DNA of 64,000 bases from Lantana camara. Taxonomy: Eukaryota > Streptophyta > Magnoliopsida > Lamiales > Verbenaceae. Below the pieces are notes generated by a model. The model was not told where the DNA came from and did not search any database. It saw nothing but the letters and a program-made list of their open reading frames with translations. The stretch is taken from contig CM074858.1 in the NCBI GenBank assembly GCA_037501455.1, positions 41,537,001 to 41,601,000 of the forward strand. Reading direction: 5' to 3'. A program made the translations under genes and the position numbers. This document shows, in pieces, positions 36,789 to 48,679 of this stretch (positions are counted from its first letter, which is position 1; each line of letters starts with the position of its first letter).

Positions 36789-38175
36789 AGGCAAGATACC
36801 CTAGTTGACATTTAAGTTCGGTAATTTGATCGGAGTGGAATGAATAAATAATCATGGAAGATGAGTTCATTCACCCTTATGAACTCACAAAGAAGGAAAT
36901 GGGGAGATTACCTTCAAGGTGACCATTATGGTGGGAATTCTACATGTTGGAAGTTCTATACGGTGGAAAGACTCAAAAGGCCAATTCATAAATGTAGTAG
37001 GATTGGGATTAAGTGACAATTCCGGATCAGGAACAAAAAGGGGAAACTTGGAACCGGCTTGGGAGAAAATTTAAGCTTTGATGTGTCGGGGTAAAAGAAT
37101 TGAAGCTCAACAGGGCATTCGGATTTTTGGGAATACAGATGGATGCAAGAGGAATTAAGGAAATTTAGAAGACCGTGGGTAAGCAAGAGGCTATCAATGA
37201 ATTTGAGCACCAAGGACCAATTTGCCGAACTAAAGATTGCCACTACAACAGAAGGTACTTACATTCATGGCATGTGCATCATATATCGTATTAATTTTAA
37301 TCTCGCTTTATATTCATTTAATTGAAGTAAATTCCCCAAATGTGATGCATTCTTTGATTATCCCAAAATGTGCGACATGCATTAAACATTCCAACCCAAC
37401 ATGCATAGCTAAGTGTTTCTTAAATAGGAAATCAACTCCATCACGTTCATCAGAAAGCCAATCCTATCAAGCCGTGTGAGATCAAGAAAGGGAGAATCTT
37501 GGGTTGCACTGATTTGAACAAAATGAGATCTTAAGGAGTTTTGGAATCGGAATCGGAGAATGAGGACGGGCGAAGTGGGTTATTATCTTTACCAATCACT
37601 TTAAAGTGATTGTAAGTGAGATCTCCGGATCGGGATAGCCAAGCTGAAGGAGTTGGGGATCTCCTATCCCATGAATGATAGAACAAGTTCAAGGAATTGA
37701 GAATAGAGCATTTAAGGGGGAGAGCCGACCCGAAAATAAATTAAGATCACGATGGTGCTTAAACTGGTCACTCTTGGAAGGGACGACGAAAATTTAGGAG
37801 TTAATAAGTAACAAGAATTCGATAAAAGTGGTAAGAGATGAGATGGAAGTTCTAGCATTCGATGCAATCCCAAAATCGAAGAGGATTAAACTTCCGGAAT
37901 AATATCTAGGTACTATGGGAGATGAAGATATGGATGCAAAGAAAGTTGAGAATTAAAAAGGATAAGAGGGAGAAAAGGATGATTGATGGTGTTTTGTAAA
38001 ACGTACTTTGTACCTTGAAGATAATGGGAGCGAGAAGAAATTGGCAAAGATTGGTAAGGAAGATATTGGATACGAAAAGCTGATTAAATTATCATATTTC
38101 AGAAGGGACAAAGTGAGATTTAATTCAAACGAGTGTTGGAAGTGGAAGATCTACGAGGTAATACACCACATGAAC
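36789..38175 (+). other. Element C internal region, part 2
   Basis: 1.39 kb between the G and H insertions. At 37227-37262 there is a protease-start-like phrase (ATTTEGTYIHGMCI in one frame; elements A and E have VEGT..IH..IH). At 37711-37724 lies TTTAAGGGGGAGAG, like the 3' polypurine tract, matching one in G. No long open frame (longest about 85 codons). Otherwise unidentified purine-rich sequence. Confidence 0.7.
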
Positions 38176-41100
38176 TGTAACACCCCTAACGGAGGATGCC
38201 GCATCCCCCGCACTAGGACCCAGGCCCGGTCATGAAATAGAAAGTCCATGCCCGAATCCGAATCATAGCGAACGGGAGAACAACTCACACACTAGGCTAG
38301 GCGGATCTAACTTGACAAACTCAGAGTGCGGAAGCAATTAAAATCAACAACAATAGATAGCAGAAGCATTTAAAACAAAACATACAAAGTAGGTGACGGG
38401 TTCAACTAGCATAAATACCTAGTCCCGAATCAAATCATAATCCAACATAATAGACAGCATAAGTATCATCTTAATTTCTATTAACATCCAAGTACTAGCT
38501 TACTAACCCCACACGGGTTTAATTCTAAGTAGAACACAAACATAACCTTCAAGTGTGAAACATAAATACATAACATAAATAAAGTATGCGGCCAATGCAT
38601 CCTAATACCAACTAGATTGACAAGTGTGACTCAGAAGGCTCACTTCCGCCTAGCTCAAGCCAAAAGGAAACCTGCAAACTAAAAGATAAAATAAGGTGTC
38701 AGTCAACTGACTGAGTGAGGGGGCTAACGCACACCCACAATATATATATACAGAGCATAGCACATATCAAAAGGGTGGACTCATGAATCGGGAATAGGTG
38801 TTGCATACCAAAGCGTTTCAAAACAACCGAAAATAGATATAGATATAAGTTTAGAAACCATTTTCAGAAAAACTCTATTCCGATTCATGATTCCCATAAC
38901 ATATCATACCATATGCTCGGCGAGTACGAGCTTCCAACCTCAACTCCTCATATCATAACAAAACAGAAATAACATACCAACCTCAACTCCGGGTGATGGT
39001 AGGGTTGCGCGACCCTAACCATCTATACAGTCGAGGGGAGTGCTAATGCTACTCAAACCCTCATGACTCCGTTTCCCAACCAAACCTCCTGGCGGGTCCC
39101 GGTACATCCTCTTCATACAGATGGAGACAACGTACAGGCCGAGCCCTGACGGTCCAATACCGTCCCAGGGATTCCTTACCCGTAGCTCCTGGTCCCCATA
39201 ACAGAACAGAACATAACATATACCAACATTCATGGCAATCTCGCTACATAATCATAACATAACTTAACTTTTCGAAATGGCTTACATATGCCTTCATACT
39301 TAATTTCCAAAACTAAAGTTGTATCATAAGGTCATAATCATATCATATCCAACACATATTTAATCGTATATGCAAACTCGGTCGGGTTATCTCTGTCGTG
39401 GAGATTACTGGACAGAAAGGAAATACAGTGTACTCATGAGACAAGACTCAATCATGAACCACATAGACGCACGGCGATGATTATAAGATGACATAGAATT
39501 ATATGACGCGTTCACAGAAATTACAGGAATGTCATGAAAGGGTTCATGTGCACAATTACTATCCCATGTTGCAATTAGACATGTAATTAAATTCAAAACA
39601 ATTCACACAGGCACGCAACCCAAGTAATGTATTCAACATGTGTTAATCATGAATCTTATCAATTAGCTTAAGTGAATCTGGTCCAGAGTATAATTTAATA
39701 TAATTTAGATGCCATAATTCACAAAGTATTCACGTACATAATATTTCATAATTTCACAACTCAAGAGCCCAATTAAGAATCAAACGACTAATCCTATAGG
39801 AAAGTCTAATTCATATTAATACATCATGGATTCAATTCAAGATTCCTCTTCAATTAACATACTCCTCTTTCAAAAGAATTATGATTCAGAATGACTAATA
39901 CACAAATCAATCGTCTAATAAGATCACACAATTAGCATGAGAGTTGCATTTCAAGTTCTAAATTTCCCCAAGAGCGTATATACTGCTCCAATCACCAAAT
40001 TGATTACAAGACACACCATTATGCACGTACCATTCATCTAGTTGCACTAGTAATACGTTTTCCAAATTCAAGAATCCATTTAATGCAAAGGCTAAATTAT
40101 ATGTGTGGCTGTCAATTTCCTTTACAATAGGAAATGAGTACATATCATTTATTCGAACAGCTTCACTCACAATCTCACCGGAATGCCATACATATGTACC
40201 AAATACGTAAATCAACATTAATTAACATAAGTTATGCTCTGAACCAGTTTTATAAATTTGTCAACAATGATCCAACCCACAATATTGCATACATATACAT
40301 TCGTTCTAATCATATAAAATCATTTAATGTCATACCTACAATAATTACAGTTGAATTCAAATGTTCAGTTTATAAATTTTAATATACCACAATTGAACTC
40401 AAAATTTCAATAACGTTTTGTAACTTACAATTAATAAAATTAACCAAAACGTTAAACTAAGATTTCAAGCTTAAAATCAACTCAAATAATTAGCCAACCT
40501 ACTTAAATAGATTTAGTTCAAATCCGAGTCACTTAAATAAATTGACAACACTCCAGTAGTTAAGTTTAGGAATAATTCACAATTAGACAATTATATACGA
40601 TTCGCACATATACATTTCATAGTTAATCATACTATATTGTTAAAACATCACACATTCATTAATCACTAAGCAGGTTCAATTAGATTAATTCATTCCCAAC
40701 ATACATTAGAATTAGCCAAATTTAAACAACCAATTTCTAGATTATACAATTCAGGTGTTATAAAATAACCCTTATTTACAAGTTATCATAAGTATACAAC
40801 AATCAGATCCTTCAGTAACACTTATAGTAAAACCGATAAAAAATTCATTCAATAGGCTGAACACAAAATTCAAATATTGAAATTGGAATGCAAGAATGGT
40901 GAAGAGAGTAGCATTCCAGCAGCTTACAATTAGAAATTGAAAGAGTAAATGAGGGAGAGGGCTGCTGGCGTGATGGTTGTTGGAGCGTAACAGCACCGGT
41001 GTTGACAAACTGAAGGCGGCGGCGTCTTATAGGAGGTGGTCGATGTTAGAGCTGACGAAAGTGAGAGGCTGTGATGGCAACTCGCTGGAATCCATGGCTG

Positions 41101-42170
41101 CTGGCAGTGGTGGCGCGTCATTTGGTGTCTTCTCTCTCAGATCTGGAAAGAGAGAAGGGAGATCGCAGTGGTGCGGTGGTGGAGTCATCGCCGGAGAGAG
41201 ATCGGTGGTGGCTCTATTTTCGGTTGAGGCGAAATATAGAATCAAGGAGCTACTAATTGTTGGAATTCATGGTGGTTGGCGACAAATCAGAGTTCTGGTG
41301 ATCGGTGGTGGTGGCTGGATCCGAGGATAGAAGGTGGAATGAGGATGGTGGTTCGACGGTAGTGGAAATGGGGATACTCAGATCTGGTCCGATCTGGGCG
41401 AGGTGGCCGGATCTGAGTGTGTTGGCCGCGAATCGTCACCGGCGATGGTGTGCGGTCTGTGGAGAGTTCATCGGTGGGGAGAGAGAATGATGGCGGGGTT
41501 GCGCCGGCATCATGAGGAAGGCAGAGGTGGCGCCGCTGTTCTGGAGTGAGGGGGAGAGAGTTTTAGAGGGCGAGGGAAAGGTGGCGGCGGTGGTTCTTCG
41601 CCGAAATCGTGATCAGATAGTGGTGGATGTTGGCGTTTGCGGTGGCGGGACTCGGTGGAGATGGCGTGTAACGCCGCTGCTGCTCGTTGGAGAGAAGTCT
41701 GAAATGGGAGAAAGATGAAGGAATGAAGAGTAGCTAGGGTTCTCGGAGTATAAGAGACCCTCTTCTCCCAAAATTGCAAACAAGCCCCTCGAGAATTTAA
41801 GTCAAGCAATTGAGTCCTCAGATTTCCAATTAGGGTCCAAATGGATCCAGTTAGAGATTTAGAAATTATAAAAGTACCCCAAAGATTTAAAGTAGAGGCC
41901 AATTAAGTCCAATTGAATTTCTTATAATTAGAAAATGATCCCCAAATTCTGATAATTACAATTTAGCCCACATAATTTTAATTAACGGGCAATTAGATAC
42001 TAAACACATACTTCAATTAAGTTCGCATAATTTCCATAGGATTGCATTTGAGTCAATTAAACAATTAAAACATAAATAAGGAAATGAAAACACACGTAGA
42101 GTTAAATAAATAATCGTCTTGATGGCATAAAACGACATCGTATCTTGCACCGAAAATGCGGGGTGTTACA
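38176..42170 (-). repeat. 3' LTR of element H (3995 bp)
   Basis: On the minus strand starts TGTAACACCCCGCA and ends GGGTGTTACA. About 120 bp found in the other LTR (45757-45876) are missing near 39370. The right part (38176-39475) closely matches LTR E. The middle holds a GC-rich island (about 40960-41720) with no counterpart in the other families. Stem-loop CAGTCA/TGACTG at 38700-38713; GC-rich core 38985-39200. Confidence 0.94.
40960..41720 (-). other. GC-rich island in 3' LTR of H
   Basis: About 760 bp much richer in G and C than its surroundings, with GGTGGTGG, CGCCGG and GGAGAGAGA phrases. On the element strand this gives CT-rich and proline/serine-coding text, like the 5' end of a plant gene. 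Open frames of 60-130 codons on both strands recur in the 5' LTR copy (about 47470-48230), but recent LTR duplication explains that. A captured host segment or the transcribed leader of the LTR are both possible; no domain recognised. Confidence 0.6.
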
Positions 42171-42186
42171 CCCTTCCCCACTTAAG
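42171..42186 (-). other. Polypurine tract of element H
   Basis: Minus strand CTTAAGTGGGGAAGGG abuts the 3' LTR. It differs from the A/C/G tract and is nearer that of E in its flank (GGTTCTC just upstream in both). Confidence 0.88.
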
Positions 42187-42493
42187 AGAACCTGGTCCCC
42201 AGGTTCCACTCCTGACCTGGAAAAACATCGAGTTGATAGTGCCTTAACCCTTCTTGAGGAATTGCGTAAAAAACAGCCCCGTTGTGAAGTTTACTCTCAT
42301 TGTCTTCACTGACCTTTCTCGCGATGTCTCTTTGTTATTGGGATCCGTTTAAGTATTGGATCGTTGCTTTCATCAAGTTGTTCGACTATTCCCATAAGAC
42401 AAATAGTTGTCACTGCACTCAACTTCGATGGCATTGCAACTCGTCACTTGCAAACCGTAACCAGGTCAAAGCGTGACGTAACCGCAACAAACA

Positions 42494-42802
42494 AGAGAGA
42501 AGTCCACCTCTCGGCACGTAATGTGAGAGAGTCCCATCTGCGGCACACACAAGAGAGAGAACCCCGTCTCTCAAACACATAATGAGAGAACCCCGTCTCT
42601 CAACCTAGGTCTGATAGATTTCCACATCTCCCAAACATTCTAGTTTGAGAAAATCCAGCATTTCTCAAACCCTTAGATTCAAGAGAATCCAGCATCTCCG
42701 AATATCTAAGTACAAGAGAATCCAACATCTCTCGGGCACAAAACTTAGAAAGAATCCAACATCTTTCTATTACATAAATAGAGAGAATCCTACATCTCTC
42801 TA
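42494..42802 (-). repeat. Hairpin array of element H (about 10 units)
   Basis: Tandem inverted repeats, 30-40 bp apart. Best units (plus strand): GAGAGA/TCTCTC (42555-42572, loop ACCCCG), TGAGAGA/TCTCTCA (42583-42602), GTTTGAGAAA/TTTCTCAAAC (42643-42670, 10-bp perfect stem, loop ATCCAGCA), TAGAAAGA/TCTTTCTA (42746-42769, loop ATCCAACA), TAGAGAGA/TCTCTCTA (42779-42802, loop ATCCTACA). Weaker units at 42494, 42523, 42683 and 42715. Loops are conserved and stems change on both sides together. Confidence 0.93.
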
Positions 42803-42806
42803 ACAC

Positions 42807-42808
<2 letters not shown>

Positions 42809-42843
<35 letters not shown>
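42809..42843. repeat. Run of 35 A
   Basis: An uninterrupted A tract (T on the element strand) just beyond the last hairpin. Probably slippage growth; too far from any element end to be a poly(A) tail of the H transcript. Confidence 0.9.
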
Positions 42844-42844
<1 letters not shown>

Positions 42845-44541
42845 CGAACCTAAAGTCTCTCTTGCACATAAATCCACTGATCAGTTATTCATACATACAC
42901 ACATCATAGTAACACTTGACGAAAAGTATGCAATGCATGTTTGGTGTACCTTATACAACTGATATCGGTGTCACTCACACCACAACTCAAGGGGGATATC
43001 GCGATGGAATCCCTGTACAACAAGGTTACAATATGTATGTATGTTATATGCAAGGTTAGTGAGCAATCAAGGGGGGTTTTAAATCACATAGTCATAAATA
43101 GTTCTCATAAGTACACAACTCATTCATTTCAGCAATAGTTCATAACAAGTAGAAATTTCAATTTACAAATACTAGATCAGGTATCCAAGTTATCACAATT
43201 AAAATTGCAATAATCATCACCCACATCAAGCAAAACAAGGTAACAGTATTTAAGCGATGCATGTATGCAAATGCCATGAATGCTTGGCGTACCGTTAACC
43301 AAAGTGTAAAATCTTGACATGAAAGTCGAGATGAAGCAATAGGGGTTGATTAAGCCGACAATGGTGTAACCTTCGTCATCTGAACCTCTTTGTCTTGAGT
43401 CTTTTCATAAAGTGGTAACTCAGCAAGCTCGTTTATCACCAAACCCCTTACTAGACCGTAATTCCTTGCTTAACTAGAATCATCTTCAGTTTCTCCCAAG
43501 AATTCTCATTTATGTGTTAAATCTTAGTCTGCTCATCTTCAAGGAGTTGTCCATGATTCATTTGTCAATCAGATATTTACCTCAGAGTTTCGTTGGATGA
43601 TCGTGATACTAAGCACTTCCCAAAGCAATCCATGGTAAATGATCCTGAAACTTGGATAGTCTTTCGGCATCTAAGTGTTCTATTCCCACATCAACAATGT
43701 TTTCCATCTCATCTTGAAGAAACACCCAAAGAGCTAACAACCAATCTTGTCTTGTCGTTCGTTAACTCTAAACGGCACCAAAACCTTCAACACTCACCGT
43801 TGGTTTGTAGCTCGTTGCTTAAGTTAGCACCAACATGGTTACCTATCCATATCCCTTGAACTTGATCGGATCTTACTTGATCGGATTCTTCTACATTAAC
43901 TCATTTCCATCAACAAGGTGACTACTTCCAAATAAACGAATCATCAAGGCGAAAGCTCATCAAACTCCTTCAAAGTGGTTCTACTTGATCAGATTCTCCT
44001 CCGTTGACTCATTTCCTTCAACAAGGTGACTACTTTCAGGTGAACGAATCCTCAAGGCGAAAATTCGTCAAACTTCATCTTTCAATTGACTTTAAGATGG
44101 TAAGCCAATATAGCAATCTCATTCCTTCAACTCTGAACCTTTTTATGAACATTGATCTTGGTAAAGAATCCTTTCATCTTCGAATTATGGGGTGTTTTTG
44201 TTGTAGTGCCAATAGGTAGTGTTGACGGAGGGAAATCTCAGTGTTGACTCATAGGGCACCCTGAAATTCAAACACTAAATTGGATGCATGTGGGTTAAAG
44301 ATGCAAGTGAAATGTAACACGTATATCACGTAAATGCAACAATTAGTTGTAATTTATAAAGCATATAAAATAAGATGTTGCATAATCAAAGTCATAATGT
44401 GCACACAATCATATAATCACGAAACAATTCATGCCGAAGGGTCAAAGTATCAAGTCCAACAAATACAATGCGCAGTTATTCCTATGCCGTACGACCTAGA
44501 CAGACTCAACACGACTCCAGAGCTAGGTTTTGCAACCTAGA
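42844..44541 (-). other. Element H internal region, non-coding
   Basis: 1.7 kb without a recognisable gene. 43253-43306 (minus) keeps a protease-start phrase (VNGTPSIHGICIHA in one frame). 44248-44275 reads TTTCAGGGTGCC on the element strand, like TTTCAGGATGCC at the gag start of element B but with GTG for ATG. No gag domain follows; short frames (up to 88 codons at 43593-43859, plus) show nothing known. Confidence 0.7.
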
Positions 44542-44561
44542 GGTCTGACACCACTTAAGGA
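44523..44561 (-). promoter_or_regulatory. Element H primer binding site and leader hairpin
   Basis: The primer site is at plus 44542-44553, minus-strand TGGTGTCAGACC, two bases from the initiator methionine tRNA site. Next to it, plus 44523-44540 folds as CTAGGTT-GCAA-AACCTAG in RNA, a perfect 7-bp stem. Confidence 0.9.
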
Positions 44562-47500
44562 TGTAACACCCCAAACGAAGGATGCCACATCCCCCGCACT
44601 AGGACCCAGACCCGATCATGAAATAGAAAGTCCATGCCCGAATCCGAATCATAGCGAACGGGAGAACAACTCACACACTAGGCTAGGCGGATCTAACTTG
44701 ACAAACTCAGAATGCGGAAGCAATTAAACTCAACAACAACAGATAGCAGAAGCATTTAAAACAAAACATACAAAGTAGGTGACGGGTTCAACTAGCATAA
44801 ATACCTAGTCCCGAATCAAATCATAATCCAACATAATAGACAGCATAAGTATCATCTTAATTTCTACTAACATCCAAGTACTAGCTTACTAACCCCACAC
44901 GGGTTTAAGTCTAAGTAGAACACAAACATAACCTCCAAGTGTGAAACATAATTACATAACATAAATAAAGTATGCGGCCAATGCATCCTAATACTAACTA
45001 GACTGACAAGTGTAACTCAGAAGACTCACTTCCGCTAAGCTCAAGCCAAAAGGAAACCTGCAAACTAAAAGATAAAATGAGGTGTCAGTCAACTGACTGA
45101 GTGAGGGGGCTAACGCACACCCACAATATATATATACAGAGCATAGCACATATCAAAAGGGTGGACTCATGAATCGGGAATAGGTGTTGCATACCAAAGC
45201 GTTTCAAAACAACCCAAAATAGATATGGATATAAGTTTAGAAACCATTTTCAGAAAGACTCTATTCCGATTCATGATTCCCATAACATATCATACCATAT
45301 GCTCGGCGAGTACGAGCTTCCAACCTCAACTCCTCATATCATAACAAAACAGAAATAACATACCAACCTCAACTCCGGGTGATGGTAGGGTTGCGCGACC
45401 CTCACTATCCATACAGTCGAGGGGAGTGCTAAGGTTACTCAAACCCTCAGGACTCCGTTTCCCAACCAAACCTCCTGGTGGGTCCCGATACATCCTCTTC
45501 ATACAGATGGAGACTATGCACAGCCCGAGCACTGACGGTCCTATGCCGTCCCAGGGATTCCTTACCCGTAGCTCCTGGGCCCCATAACAGAACAGAACAT
45601 AACATATACCAACTTTCATGGAAATCTCGCTACATAATCATAACATAACTTAACTTTTCGAAATGGCTTACATATGCCTTTATACTTAATTTCAAAAACT
45701 GAAGTTGTATCATAAGGTCATAATCATCTCATATCCAACACATATTTAATCGTATATATAGTATATAATCGCATGCGGGGATTGAAATCATCATATTGGG
45801 GTCATAGGTCGTTTAACTATACAAAATCCTAAACCTCACCTCAGAAGCAACGAGATACCAGAACTGACAGGACGAATGCAAACTCGGTCGGGTTATCTCT
45901 GTCGTGGAGATTACTGGACAGAAAGGAAATACAGTGTACTCGTGAGACAAGACTCAATCATGAACCACATAGACGCACAGCGATGATTATAAGATGACAT
46001 GGAATTATATGACGCGTTCACAGAAATTACAGGAATGTCATGAAAGGGTTCATGTGCACAATTACTATCCCATGTTGCAATTAGACATGTAATTAAATTC
46101 AAAACAATTCACACAGGCACGCAACCCAAGTAATGTATTCAACATGTGTTAATCATGAATCTAATCAATTAGCTTAAGTGAATCTGGTCCAGAGTATAAT
46201 TTAATAATAATTTAGATGCCATAATTCACAAAGTATTCACGTACATAATATTTCATAATTTCACAACTCAAGAGCCCAATTAAGAATCAAACGACTAATC
46301 CTATAGGAAAGTCTAATTCATATTAATACATCGTGGATTCAATTCAAGATTCCTCTTCAATTAACATACTCCTCTTTCAAAAGAATTAGGATTCAGAATG
46401 ACTAATACACAAATCAATCGTCTATTAAGATCACATAATTAGCATGAGAGTTGCATTTCAAGTTCTAAATTTCCCCAAGAGCGTATATACTGCTCCAATC
46501 ACCAAATTAATTACAAGACACACCATTATGCACGTACCATTCATCTAGTTGCACTAGTAATACATTTTCCAAATTCAAGAATCCATTTAATGCAAAGGCT
46601 AAATTATATGTGTGGCTGTCAATTTCCTTTACAATAAGAAATGAGTACATATCATTTATTCGAACAGCTCCACTCACAATCTCACCGGAATGCCATACAT
46701 ATGTACCAAATACATAAATCAACATTAATTAACATAAGTTATGCTCTGAACCAGTTTTATAAATTTGTCAACAATGATCCAACCCACAATATTGGATACA
46801 TATACATTCGTTCTAATCCTATAAAATCATTTAATGTCATACCAAACCATAATTACAGTTGAATTCAAATGTTCAGTTTATAAAATTTAATATACCACAA
46901 TTGAACTCAAAATTTCAATAACGTTTTGTAACTTACAATTAATAAAATTAACCAAAATGTTAAACTAGGATTTCAAGCATAAAACCAACTCAAATAATTA
47001 GCCAACCCACTTAAATAGATTTAGTTCAAATCCGAGTCACTTAAATAAATTGATAACACTCCAGTACTTAAGTTTAGGAATAATTCACAATTACACAATT
47101 ATATACGATTCGCACATATACATTTCATAGTTAATCATACTATATTGTTAAAACATCACACATTCATTAATCACTAAGCAGGTTCAATTAGATTAATTCA
47201 TTCCTAACATACATTAGAATTAGCCAAATTTAAACAACCAATTTCTAGATTATACAATTCAGGTGTTATAAAATAACCCTTATTTACAAGTTATCACAAG
47301 TATACAACAATCAGATCCTTCAGTAAGACTTATAGTAAAACCGATACAAAATTCATTCAATAGGCTGAACACAAAATTCAAATATTGAAATTGGAATGCA
47401 AGATTGGTGAAGAGAGTAACATTCCAGCAGCTTACAATTGGAAATTGAAAGAGTAAATGAGGGAGAGGGCTACTGGCGTGATGGTTGTTGGAGCGTAACA

Positions 47501-48679
47501 GAACCGGTGTTGACAAACTGAAGGCGGCGGCATCTTATCAGAGGTGGTCGAAGTTAGAGCTGACGAAAGTGAGAGGCTGTGATGGCAACTCGCTGGAATC
47601 CATGGCTGCTGGTAGTGGTGGCGCGTCATTTGGTGTCTTCTCTCTCAGATCTGGAAAGAGAGAAGGGAGATCGCAGTGGTGCGGTGGTGGAGTCTTCGCC
47701 GGAGAGAGATCGGTGGTGGCTCTATTTTCGGTTGAGGCAAAATATAGAATCAAGGAGCTGCTAATTGTTGGAATTCATGGTGGTTGGCGACAAATCAGAG
47801 TTCTGATGATCGGTGGTGGTGGCTGGATCCGAGAATAGAAGGTGGAATGAGGATGGTGGTTCGACGGTGGTGGAAATGGGGATTTCCAGATCTGGTCCGA
47901 TCTGGGCGAGGTGGCCGGATCTGAGTGTTGCTGGCCGCGAATCGTCACCGGTGACGGTGTGCGGTCTGTGAAGAGTTCATCGGTGCGGAGAGAGAGTGAT
48001 GGCGGGGTTGCGCCGGCATCATGAGGAAGGAAGAGGTGGCGCCGCTGTTTTGGAGTGAGGGGGAGAGAGTTTTAGAGGGCGAGGGAAAGGTGGCGGCGGT
48101 GGTTCTTTGCCGAAATTGTGATCAGATAGTGGTGGATGTTGGCGTTTGCGGTGGCGGGACTCGGTGGAGATGGCGTGTAACGCCGCTGCTGCTCGTTGGA
48201 GAGAAGTCTGAAATGGGAGGAAGATGAAGGAATGAAGAGCAGCTAGGGTTCTCGGAGTAGAAGAGACCCTCATCTCCCAAAATTGCAAACAAGCCTCTCG
48301 AGAATTTAAGTCAAGCAATTGAGTCCTTAGATTTCCAATTAAGGTCCAAATTGATCCTGTTAGAGATTTAGAAATTATAAAAGTACCCCAAAGATTTAAA
48401 GTAGAGGCCAATTAAGTCCAATTGAATTTCTTATAATTAGAAAATGATCCCCAAATTCTGATAATTACAATTTAGCCCACATAATTTTAATTAACGGGCC
48501 ATTAGATACTAAACACATACTTCAATTAAGTTCACATAATTTCCATAGGATTGCAATTGAGTCAATTAAACAATTAAAACATAAATAAGGAAATGCAAAC
48601 ACACGTAGAGTTAAATAAATAATCGTCTTGATCGCATAAAACGACATCGTATCTTGCACCGAAAATGCGGGGTGTTACA
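44562..48679 (-). repeat. 5' LTR of element H (4118 bp)
   Basis: A direct repeat of 38176-42170, keeping about 120 bp (45757-45876) lost there. GC-rich core 45375-45590; stem-loop CAGTCA/TGACTG at 45086-45099; GC-rich island about 47470-48230. Ends at TGAAC. Confidence 0.94.

Larger units (their letters stand above)
38176..48679 (-). mobile_element. Element H: non-autonomous (LARD-like) element with the longest LTRs
   Basis: A 10.5-kb minus-strand element with LTRs 38176-42170 and 44562-48679 around a 2.39-kb internal region. Perfect TSD TGAAC (38171-38175 and 48680-48684). The LTRs differ by roughly 2 per 100 plus one deletion of about 120 bp, so this is a young insertion. No coding domains remain apart from a protease-start fossil and a leader ending TTTCAGGGTGCC, where the gag ATG of relatives would be. 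It has a hairpin array. Confidence 0.95.

Noticed and set aside
40977..41330. 117-codon open frame in LTR H (also 47485-47838) as a gene
   Set aside because: Antisense to the element, low-complexity Gly/Arg/Ser content, paired only through LTR duplication. Described instead as part of the GC-rich island.
42809..42843. Poly(A) tail of a LINE or processed pseudogene
   Set aside because: No target-site duplication or retrotransposed body beside it; it lies within the internal region of H directly after the hairpin array.
43593..43859. 88-codon open frame inside H as a retained host or element gene
   Set aside because: No motif, no matching frame in G or C at the corresponding place, and length is within chance for this composition.
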